From Tritrichomonas foetus (Eukaryota; Parabasalia; Tritrichomonadida; Tritrichomonadidae): DNA of 32,256 nt. This document shows positions 16,148 to 24,900 of the stretch, piece by piece (positions within the stretch are counted from its first letter, which is position 1; each line of letters begins with the position of its first letter). A program made the position numbers and the translations under genes. The notes under the pieces are model-generated. The model had not been told where the DNA came from. It ran no database searches and saw only the letters and a list, made by a program, of their open reading frames with translations. Where the stretch lies: assembly GCA_001839685.1 (NCBI GenBank), contig MLAK01000884.1, positions 18,898 through 51,153 of the forward strand, given 5' to 3'.

Positions 16148-17614
16148 ATGTCACGCTTCGTAATCAGCGGTAACAATAGGTCCTTGAACTATTTTCTGGT
16201 TACAGAAGTCGAGCGGATAACCACCCAAGATTTGGAAGATCGGCTGATTTCAGTTTTCAAAAAAATTGAATTTTTCTCATCAGCCAAAATTAAAAACAAT
16301 GTTTTTGTCCTCATCGGATTCAGAAAGAAAGTCGATTTAAATGATATCAAATCATTTTTAATTTCTTGCTCAGTGAAATATAATGAGATTCACCAATATT
16401 TTTCTGAAGATTTCCCAAAACCATCAATAAAAAATTACTGGTTGTATAATCTTCCCAAAGACAAAGAAAACCCACACGAAGATTTATGTCATGATTTAAT
16501 AGATCCTGCTGTTATTCAATTATTAAAATATCCCAATAAAATTGTCTATCTTCCAAATGAAGAAAACGTTTATCTTGTTTCAATGAAAGTTTCAATGTTG
16601 GAAATGCAATTCAGAATAGAAAAAATACTTCCTTACTTTCTTCCAAACATTTGTACAGATGATAGAGAATTACCAATTATTTTAATTCGTGAAGAAGAAA
16701 TAACAAAAGAAATTTTTGAAGAAGCTTTTGTTGACGTAATTAAAACAGATTATGATATTGATATTCTTCATATTTGGTCAAATAATAATAATGATACAGT
16801 TTTTTTCTCAGTGAATGACAATGAACAGGCTTGGACAATCATTAATTCCTTGAATTTTGGAATGTATGGTGACAAGTCGATTCAATTTAGTCACTTTTTG
16901 TCTTATTCTACACAAGAAGAAATAAAAAAGTGGAATTTATATGTTAAAGACATACCTGAAGAAGATGCAACACTTTTAAATGTATTTACTCTTTTTAAAT
17001 CAAATGAAAAGAAAATAATTTCTATTGCTGAAGATCCAAAACATAAAAATTGTTTTTATATTCAATTTTTATATGAAGAAGATGCCAAAAATGTAATTTC
17101 AGAAAAGGATTTTGATGTATCATTTATTGGAAGATCAATTATGAATGTATATAATTTCGAAGGTGATGAAAGTGACCTGAGAACTTATTTTGGTGATGAT
17201 ATTGAAATTTACAAAATCGAAATGAAAAAAGGTTGTCGGCCTTTTCATTCTATTCGCTTTAATTCTCAAGACGAACTTGATGAAGCTTTAGAAATAGGAA
17301 ACACAATAGTTTGTAACGGAATCCAATTAATGTGTCTTGAAGATGATTCGAGTGTAAATAAAAAAGATGCAGTCAATCAAGCCTCTTTTAAATTGCAAGA
17401 AAGAAACGGTGTTTTTATTCCAGGTTTGGGTGGCGTTGTAACATTCAATGAGGCTGTTGATATTCTTAGCAAGTTCGGTGAATTATCTAATTTACAAATT
17501 ATAGGGAAAAATGTGATTGCTGCATTTACTCATGTTAATGGATTTAGGAGAGCTTTTAATCAAACAATTTCTCTGAAAGGTAAAAATTTTCACGTCAACA
17601 AATATCGCAAATAA
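16148..17614 (+). CDS. Protein with repeated degenerate RRM-like folds
   Basis: This 488-residue protein shows no catalytic motif. Its sequence alternates short hydrophobic strands and amphipathic helices in a repeating RRM-like pattern (beta-alpha-beta-beta-alpha-beta). The clearest units start near W-L-Y-N-L-P-K-D (residue about 98), P-I-I-L-I-R-E-E (about 175), W-N-L-Y-V-K-D-I-P-E (about 261), I-M-N-V-Y-N-F-E-G-D (about 333) and G-V-F-I-P-G-L-G-G (about 420). An N-terminal unit may begin at residue 1. N-L-Y-V-K-D-I-P-E and its F-Y-I-Q-F partner resemble RNP2 and RNP1 strands, but the aromatic RNA-binding residues are only partly kept. By analogy this may be a multi-RRM RNA-binding protein such as a PABP/ELAV-like or splicing factor. 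That is inference, and some units may bind protein instead. The stop is followed at once by ATAAA, so TAAATAAA could serve as the UAAA polyadenylation signal. Confidence 0.6.
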   Translation: MSRFVISGNNRSLNYFLVTEVERITTQDLEDRLISVFKKIEFFSSAKIKNNVFVLIGFRKKVDLNDIKSFLISCSVKYNEIHQYFSEDFPKPSIKNYWLYNLPKDKENPHEDLCHDLIDPAVIQLLKYPNKIVYLPNEENVYLVSMKVSMLEMQFRIEKILPYFLPNICTDDRELPIILIREEEITKEIFEEAFVDVIKTDYDIDILHIWSNNNNDTVFFSVNDNEQAWTIINSLNFGMYGDKSIQFSHFLSYSTQEEIKKWNLYVKDIPEEDATLLNVFTLFKSNEKKIISIAEDPKHKNCFYIQFLYEEDAKNVISEKDFDVSFIGRSIMNVYNFEGDESDLRTYFGDDIEIYKIEMKKGCRPFHSIRFNSQDELDEALEIGNTIVCNGIQLMCLEDDSSVNKKDAVNQASFKLQERNGVFIPGLGGVVTFNEAVDILSKFGELSNLQIIGKNVIAAFTHVNGFRRAFNQTISLKGKNFHVNKYRK

Positions 17615-17674
17615 ATAAAACTATTTGAATAAAAAAATATACACTGCGAATGAACAATTTCATATTCATTATAT

Positions 17675-17715
<41 letters not shown>

Positions 17716-18039
17716 CTCTAATTTTCCTTTCTTATTTGTGTCAATATTGATCATGGGTTCGATTGATGAAAAAACAATTTATTTTACTAGAGTATAAGGT
17801 TGACCTTTCTGTGCGAAAATCTTGATTTAAAATGTAATAAGCTTGAAAGTTTATACAGAAAACTCATCATGACCTCGAAAAAAGAAGTATATCTTTCTTT
17901 ATTTAATAAAAAATCACAAAAGGAGAAATCTACAAAAACCGATCAAAAATATATTCAAAAAAGAATTGATTAATCTAGATTAATTTAAAAAAACAATAAG
18001 AATTATAAACAAATATAAAAACAGTATTTGGAGTAATTC
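17615..18039. other. Convergent intergenic spacer with poly-T tract
   Basis: This 425-base spacer lies between two convergent genes and should hold both 3' ends. It contains the 39-nt T run at 17677-17715. At 17755 a GGTTCGAT resembles a tRNA B box, but there is no A box or cloverleaf around it. Nothing else is recognised. Confidence 0.65.
17677..17715. repeat. Homopolymer tract, 39 T on plus strand
   Basis: An unbroken run of 39 T lies about 60 bases after the stop of the plus-strand gene. It reads as A39 on the minus strand, about 325 nt past the stop of the SAPS gene. It is far longer than any other homopolymer in the window. It may be slippage-expanded simple sequence, and its exact length is prone to sequencing error. 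Confidence 0.95.
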
Positions 18040-19584
18040 TTAGCACACCATTGGTGCTAGATTATCTTCTGCTTGGTAAACAGTTGGAATTGAGAAAGAA
18101 AGCCCAGACGGATTCAACTTGGTTTCAATTACTTCTACTTTTGGTTTTTCTTTCTTCTTTTTCGGTTTTTCTTCTGAATCATCCTCCATCAGTGCCGCCA
18201 AAGTGAAGCCTTTATGCGCCCCACCATCGTCATTCATGTGACTATTTGCTGCTTTTTTGAATGACATGTTTTTGTTCACTTGTGCCTGAGCAAATTGAAC
18301 CATTGCCGAAATTCCTCCTCCACCACTAAATGAGTTAAAAGGTGCAAGCGTGGGTTTTCTAGAATTTGTTGAAAGATACTGAACAGGTTTTTCTTCTTCC
18401 TCCTCTTCTTCTTCAATAGTTACTGAACGAAGTTTGTCTTTTTGAAGGAGTTTTTGTGTTGCAAATGTTTTCCATTCTTCAGTTTGTAATGATTTACTCA
18501 AATATGGATGTTTATTTAAAAATAACGCTAAATCGGTAATGTGCCCATTTACCATATGAGTATCAAACGTTCTCATGATATTTTCTGCTAGCTTGAATTT
18601 ATCTACTATTCCAGAAACTTGTTTATCTGGTATTTGTTGAATCCTTTCTAAAATTATATCATTCAGCATGGTTATATATGGTTCTATAAAGAATCTTGGC
18701 ATTAAATCATAAATTCCTTCTTTGAACACACGAAGGGCTGCCACTGTTCCACACGTGATATTCTTTGAATCAAATTTATATTTCTTACTATATTCCGCAA
18801 TAATCGCTGTTGCGCTTGGAAAATCTTGTGCTATTTTTTCAATGAATTTAAAAATTTGTGCTTCAAAAAGCGAATGGAAAGTTGACTTATGTGTTCCTGT
18901 GGCAGCCTTTAATAGATTTCGTAAAACATTTTGCTGTTGGAAGAAAGGAAGAAGTGCCTTTTTTTCTTTGACAATATCCCTCATCAAAACAATCGCAAAA
19001 TAACCGTTATCATTTTGAGTGGCAACCGCCAAATCGCTCACAATTGCTTGATAACTTTCTTCATCAAAAGCGTCCGAAAAATCCGTCAATAACTTCTGTA
19101 GAAGGTCTTTCAGTGCAAGAACATGAATATTTTTGATTATATAAGGACATAAATCTTCGAAATTTTCAAGAAAACCGCCATTCGAATATCTAATCATCGA
19201 TTCCATAATTCGCTGGAAATGACCGCAAAGCTGTAGGTTTGAACTGATATCATCATCGAGACACTTTTGAAGGCTTTCGATGAAGATTTTGTTGTCTTGA
19301 AGTTTCTCTTGAAAATTTTTCGAAACGATCGATAAAATCACAACAGATGAGCGAACAAGACGATCGGAATCCTCACAATCTGGTCCTTTCGTTGTGAGAG
19401 CCCACTGCATCAACGTTGGTAAAACGTCGTCAAGGACGAGATAATCGATGAGGACAGAAATTTCGGCACGAATTGAAGATACGAGGTCGACGTCGCGTAT
19501 GACTTTTTCTATAGGTGGATGAGGTTCACTTTGGAAAAGTCTGGTAATCGAATTGTTGATTGGCTCGTTTGATAAAAGATACAT
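18040..19584 (-). CDS. SAPS-family protein, PP6 (Sit4-type) phosphatase regulatory subunit
   Basis: This 514-residue protein resembles the SAPS family (SIT4-associated proteins; PPP6R1-3 in animals), which bind and direct PP6/Sit4-type phosphatases. The N-terminal segment E-K-V-I-R-D-V-D-L-V, then L-I-D-Y-L-V-L-D-D-V-L, parallels the SAPS pattern of a short helix, a D-E-D-L-L-like turn and L-I-D-F-L. Further on, G-G-F-L-E-N-F-E-D-L followed by N-I-H-V-L-A-L-K-D-L-L-Q-K-L parallels the F-L-x-x-L-L-x-H-I-x-x-x-x-I-M-D-L-L-L-K-L part. The middle is helical and HEAT/ARM-like to about residue 370. The tail has an E-rich run (about 393-400), a Gly/Ser-rich loop and an E/K-rich segment; such tails may carry phosphosites. 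The protein is shorter than animal PPP6R subunits (about 800-900 residues). The upstream sequence has TTCAAAATAA instead of a canonical Initiator. Confidence 0.7.
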   Translation of the reverse strand: MYLLSNEPINNSITRLFQSEPHPPIEKVIRDVDLVSSIRAEISVLIDYLVLDDVLPTLMQWALTTKGPDCEDSDRLVRSSVVILSIVSKNFQEKLQDNKIFIESLQKCLDDDISSNLQLCGHFQRIMESMIRYSNGGFLENFEDLCPYIIKNIHVLALKDLLQKLLTDFSDAFDEESYQAIVSDLAVATQNDNGYFAIVLMRDIVKEKKALLPFFQQQNVLRNLLKAATGTHKSTFHSLFEAQIFKFIEKIAQDFPSATAIIAEYSKKYKFDSKNITCGTVAALRVFKEGIYDLMPRFFIEPYITMLNDIILERIQQIPDKQVSGIVDKFKLAENIMRTFDTHMVNGHITDLALFLNKHPYLSKSLQTEEWKTFATQKLLQKDKLRSVTIEEEEEEEEKPVQYLSTNSRKPTLAPFNSFSGGGGISAMVQFAQAQVNKNMSFKKAANSHMNDDGGAHKGFTLAALMEDDSEEKPKKKKEKPKVEVIETKLNPSGLSFSIPTVYQAEDNLAPMVC

Positions 19585-20228
19585 TAATTATTTTGAATAA
19601 TTTTTTTTTTCTTTTTCTTTCATATTGAAAATTCTAAAAATATCTATGAAAAATAATCGCAGATTTAAACTTTTTCACTCAAAACAGTATTATTTTTTTT
19701 TGAAAAAGTTGATTACGCAACAATTATATAGGTATTGATTGTGTTAGAAAAATGAAATTTTGGTCTTCAAACTTCTACGATATTTTAACGCGGTTAACCA
19801 ATGCTTAATCTTGAAAAAAGTGGTGAAAGGGAATATCACCAGTGAATTAAAGCCGTTGGCTAAAAAAACAATCAAATTTACCTTATTTTCAATATATCAA
19901 ATCAGAGTTTCGCCGATAGAATGATGGATATATTGAGACATATTTGAAAATTTATTAGAAAAAGTTCGCTAACACAGAAACATTTCTAAAAAAAAAATTA
20001 TTTTTTCAAAGTGTATCATCTTCTTAGGAGAAACTCTGGATCACATTATTAGATCATTCTTTATATCTGATTTGTACCTCTCAAAGATGAAAGTGATATG
20101 TAATAACGCATAATTGAACAAAATAGATGATGAAACATTTTAATCAATTGATATCAGATTGAAATAAATCATATGATCAGTTACATATTTAAAACAACTA
20201 TCATTATTTCATTTGTCAGTGGAAAATT
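19585..20228. other. Intergenic spacer, nothing recognised
   Basis: These 644 bases lie between two minus-strand genes. They hold the 5' flank of the SAPS gene and the 3' flank of the ankyrin gene. No ORF or RNA gene was seen. A CTAACACAG near 19970 looks like part of a trichomonad 3' splice site, but no gene crosses it. Confidence 0.55.
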
Positions 20229-21650
20229 TCATCTTTCATTTTCGTAACAAAAAGGATTATAAATCTCACATTGTAGCTTTTTATGGTTTTCAACAGGTTT
20301 TTCAGCGAGGTTCAAATCATCTTCCGAAAGTAAAAGTTCATTTATTGATAAGCAATTCGTTGCATCTCTTAACTTCAGTAATTCATCATGCTTTTGAAGT
20401 AAAAGTTCAATTATTTCCTTTTGTCCATATTTTTGTGCACATTGCATTGGTGTTAACCCTTGTAAATCACTCAATGATAATTTTGTTCCAAATCTTTCTC
20501 TATAATCATTAACGATTTTTTTCATCCCATCTTCACAGGCAGCATGGAAAAGTGATTTGTTTTTATCATATGCAACTTGAAAATATATTTCTTCACATTC
20601 CAAATATGTTCCATAGTTAGATGTTTCATTTCCAGTAGTAAGAAACTCTTTTGGAGGAATTTTTGTTGATAAATATTCTAAATATTCACAAAAATTGGTT
20701 TTCGAGATTACTTCAAATGTAGAATCATGAAAACCTGAGTTTTTATGAATGGTCACTCGGAATTCATAGATTTTCATCAATCCATGAGCATATTGCCATT
20801 GTAATAAAGGTTGCAACATTTCTTCAATCTTTATTCTGTCATTTTCCCAAATCCAATCAAACATAGCATCATTAAAAGATGCAGCTATATCATAAACATG
20901 ATCTTTTAAGAATGTCCTACCTTCATTAATCAGAAAATGAATTATTTCTGTATTTCCTCCCTGAATTGCGAATGACAATATATCACAAGATTCGTCTCGA
21001 TCTAATTTCCGAAGCTTTCCACCACTTACATATAAATACTTAAAGCATTGAAAAGATGAACACAATGCAGAATATTCTATCAAAAAAATGACATCACCAT
21101 AATAAGGAAAAGTAAGATCCATCATATCAACATAACCAAAATTTGGAAAAATATCGGAATGAAGAATGTGAATCTCAGAATTAATATCTAAACCACTTGC
21201 AATTAATCGTTGAAGAACTAAAACATTATCACATTCAATTGCTTTACGTGCTTTATATGTTGATCTTGATTGGATTTCTTCAATCGAAAAATAATGAAAT
21301 GTTTCATTGGACTTAATGATTCCTTCATCAAAAAGTCGTGATAGAAGAACATCAAGATCGGAAAATACACCTGAATCATTGACATATTTGATAGTTGGCT
21401 CCATTGGAATTAATGTATTTAATTGTTTGAAAAGTTCAACATATAAATTGATTCTAGTAGCATTTGCTGAATAAGAGCGAAATACCCAATGAACAAGTCT
21501 ATGTAAATGTGAAAACTCAAGCCAACCCATCGATTGAAGATGATTAATTGTATCGGAAATAGAATCAATAGTAAAGTTCCTAAGAAGATTCTGAGTTGAT
21601 TCTAGCAGTTTCCAATTCTTGTTATTGATATCATCATGTTTAACGAACAT
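20229..21650 (-). CDS. DUF3447/ankyrin-repeat protein
   Basis: This 473-residue protein has the build of the large trichomonad DUF3447/ankyrin family. The N-terminal half is a helical region with repeated F/L-x-x-L motifs. The middle has the signature order D-V-I-F-L-I-E-Y-S-A-L-C-S-S-F-Q-C-F-K-Y-L (about 190-210), then D-I-L-S-F-A-I-Q-G-G-N-T-E-I-I-H-F-L, a degenerate ankyrin repeat. A clearer ankyrin pair lies at about 362-430, with L-F-H-A-A-C-E-D-G and L-T-P-M-Q-C-A-Q-K-Y-G-Q-K-E-I-I-E-L-L-L. Ankyrin repeats mediate protein binding; the partner is unknown. It is in the low range for ankyrin content (perhaps three to four recognisable repeats). An Initiator match 10 nt upstream supports this start. 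Confidence 0.75.
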   Translation of the reverse strand: MFVKHDDINNKNWKLLESTQNLLRNFTIDSISDTINHLQSMGWLEFSHLHRLVHWVFRSYSANATRINLYVELFKQLNTLIPMEPTIKYVNDSGVFSDLDVLLSRLFDEGIIKSNETFHYFSIEEIQSRSTYKARKAIECDNVLVLQRLIASGLDINSEIHILHSDIFPNFGYVDMMDLTFPYYGDVIFLIEYSALCSSFQCFKYLYVSGGKLRKLDRDESCDILSFAIQGGNTEIIHFLINEGRTFLKDHVYDIAASFNDAMFDWIWENDRIKIEEMLQPLLQWQYAHGLMKIYEFRVTIHKNSGFHDSTFEVISKTNFCEYLEYLSTKIPPKEFLTTGNETSNYGTYLECEEIYFQVAYDKNKSLFHAACEDGMKKIVNDYRERFGTKLSLSDLQGLTPMQCAQKYGQKEIIELLLQKHDELLKLRDATNCLSINELLLSEDDLNLAEKPVENHKKLQCEIYNPFCYENER

Positions 21651-21993
21651 GATACAAAATGAAGTTTTTTTTTTTATAAATAGAAATATTTACGTAGTTT
21701 ACATCATATCACAAATTGCCCGAAATATTTCCATCAAATATATTACAAACAAAATTGTGAAAAAGCAAAACAAAAACGAACAAAATAATGAATATAAATT
21801 GTGAAAATATCTCTATTTTTTTCTTATTGTTCTTCATTTTGAATGAATGAGATCATCACTTTTTTTTTCATTTGAATACGATTCCAAGTAAACACATGGA
21901 CTTACAGACATTGGTCATATCAAATTCTCAAATTAGATAAAACAAAATAAAATATAGTACAATTGTATAAATATTTACATTTAAATACATCAT
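21651..21993. other. Intergenic spacer between two minus-strand genes
   Basis: These 343 bases form the promoter side of the ankyrin gene and the 3' side of the BEACH gene. A short plus-strand ORF here (ending at about 21804) is AT-driven and overlaps the ankyrin start; I do not regard it as a gene. Apart from the Initiator at 21658-21662, nothing is recognised. Confidence 0.6.
21658..21662 (-). promoter_or_regulatory. Candidate Initiator (TCATT)
   Basis: On the minus strand TCATT has its A(+1) at 21660, 10 nt upstream of the ATG at 21650, the same spacing as for the genes at 3098 and 14515. Confidence 0.5.
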
Positions 21994-24900
21994 TTATACG
22001 GGAATGAGATCCATTGTTAAACAGTTCGAGCACACTCCATATCTAGAACAGCTTGGGCAAATTGACATTTGACATTTTTCACATTTAGCTGAAAGTTCAT
22101 GTAAACAAATTGAACAACGTGATATTGGTGTTCTTTGTTTGAAAAGCATAAGTTGAATTGTGGCCGAATGGTTCATAGTATCTGTGATAATCAGATTTTC
22201 CGTAATTTCATTGAAGATAATGTGTGAAATTTCCTTTGGAACAATATTTTCTTTACTTCCAATCAAATCAAGTCTATTGGTCTTTGAGTCAACCGACAAA
22301 AAGTGTAATGAACCTCTATTATCACCAACAACAATAACTCGTTCATCAAAACTGTAATTAAGAGGAATCAATTCAATTTTAGTTAATTTTATTCCTCCGA
22401 ATTTGTCACCTTTATCATTGTTTTCTAGATTGAAATCAAATTCACGCAATTTCTCATTTCCATTAATTTGGAATTGAATAACTTTGTTGCAAGTCAATAC
22501 TGAAAGACATCCATCAAAATCATCAATGATCATATCAACAACATGAATGTCAGCTTCTTTTCCATTTTTTTCTTCGTCTGTCAAAGGTGGTGAAGTAAAG
22601 TCGAATTGACGATGCTTCATTGTCGAAGCGATGTTCCAAATAACAAGTTTATAATTTCTGAAATATGAAAAGGCAAGAAAATCTCTTGTTGAGATTGTTG
22701 AAATTAAACATTCGAATTTTTGAGTAAAAGTTGTAACAATTTTTATGGATTTTGGGAGATTCTTTCGATAAACAATCTGATAAACTTTTACGAGACCATT
22801 TGAATAACTTGTAATAATGAAAACTCCATCATTTGATGTATCAACATGATTACAATAATACCCATCAGGGTCTTTATGGCATGCCAACAACTCTTTGGTT
22901 TCAATGTTGTTAACACAAATAATATTTTCATTTTGGTATGAAACTGTATAAGCATAAAATGGTGGAATAGGAGTGCTATTTTTTGGTGCAATCTTTAAAT
23001 TATTACTATCCAAAAGAATACCTTCACATGGAATATTTCCTGTCTTAATTTTCATTTCTGTGAATAATTCATTCACACTGGAATGAATGTAAAGTGACCT
23101 TTGTGGATGTTCTTTGGTGAAAAGTTGAGTTGGACATTGTCCAAAATTATTTACTTGGTTTTCATAAACTTCTTGAGTCATCTGAAGAGATTCTGGTGTA
23201 TTTTCGTGATAAGCTGTAGGTAAAAATAAATTCTTATGATTAACAGCTTCATCACCGTTTTGTATGTAGCCAAAAACAAGATCAATCCATTTTTGAATTT
23301 CTTCGGTCTTTTCTAAATGCTTCCTATGGTTTAATGTATATAAAATCGGTGAACTGTTGGCCCATTCTGGAAGAACAACATTTTCAGGAAGACAATTTAA
23401 GGATGAACTGTTAACTAAAAGTTCAGATATTGAATACATTTCAGGAATTTGTTCTTTAAGGTCAGTTTGATTATTTCTGGCTGCAGATTCAAAAGCATCT
23501 TTAATGGACCAAAATAATCTTGATTTATCATCCCATCCATTATTCAAATCCCATAAAAAGAAGTTAAATGGTGGAAGACGCATCAAAAACCAGAAAACAT
23601 TAGCAGGATTTGAATAATGACAACCATAGAAATAGTGGGGTTCCATTTCTTCATATATTTCATCATAATGAATTGCTCTGTCTTTATTTAATTGTCCCAT
23701 TGGTTTAGATAAGTCTCTTTGTTCAATATTATCATGTGCAACAACCCATGGAAAGATTGGATATTGAGTAGAATCAGTAAAACTTCTGAACCCAGCAAAA
23801 TTTAAATAAACTAAGTAATCAAAAGTTGAGATTTTATATTCCAGCCAATTAATGGTTGCATCATGAAGTGATATTGAAGCAAGAAATTGTTGTGATTGTT
23901 GATTAGGAATTATTTGATTTGTTTGATAGTTGTTATTGGGTGAATTTAGAGAAATATCAGGTAAAGTTGAAGTGAAATTAGGAACAGAGTTTTTAGTTTC
24001 TTTTGAATATCTATTGTATAAAATATCACGGTCAGACGTATTTGGAAAAACCAATATAATATTGGGATCAAGTATAAAAAATAGTGATAGCGCATTTTTA
24101 ACATGAACAAAATAGTGATGGTCAATTTTAACAAATCTTTCATCTTCAAATGTGAATAAAAAGTGTCCAGCAAACAATGAAACATTATGAAAATCATTCA
24201 TTAAAACTTGTTCGTTGAGTGGGAATAAAGCTATTGGTTTTTGCAAAGAATCAATCAAAGAGTCTTTGTTTGCAAGCAGTAAAAGTCGAATTTTATCATC
24301 GTAAATAAATAAGAGACATGGAAGAGTATGAACGAAATACATTAATTGGCATTCATGAACAGAATTATATTCTCCAAACGAGATTGGGAAATCATTCATT
24401 AAATTAGTCCCAAAAATATGAGAATATTCGAAAATTCGTTTATCTTGACACCATTCAGTTGGCGCACAAATTTTACCAAAGATTTCAACAGAATTTATTT
24501 TACTTTGTGGTGCTGCAACATTTATGTTGATATAATCTTTAATATTCCTGGCTTTTTCACCAAAAGGAGGTGATTTAATAATGAAAGGTGAAGGTGAAAC
24601 AACTCTAGGGGAATAATAAGGTTGGCAAATTTGTGACAAAAAGTAAGATTTAATTTCAAAATCACCATAATTTCTTTCCCATCGATGTTCAAATTGAATG
24701 AATTTAAATATATAAAATTCTATTAATCTACAATATTTGCTCAAATTAGTGAATTTTCCTTTAACAGAATTATAAAATAATGCAACTTTTTCGATCTTTG
24801 AATAAAGTAGGACTTTATTAGCCGATTTTTCAAGTTTATTCACCCATTTCATGATTGTATTTGTCATTGAAATTCTGAAGTCACTGTCAAAGTAATTAGA

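Noticed and set aside
17755..17768. GGTTCGAT resembling a tRNA B box
   Set aside because: No A box upstream, no acceptor stem and no cloverleaf can be drawn around it.
19965..19980. CTAACACAG resembling the trichomonad 3' splice site
   Set aside because: No matching 5' splice site (GTATGT) lies upstream on the same strand, and no plus-strand gene spans it.
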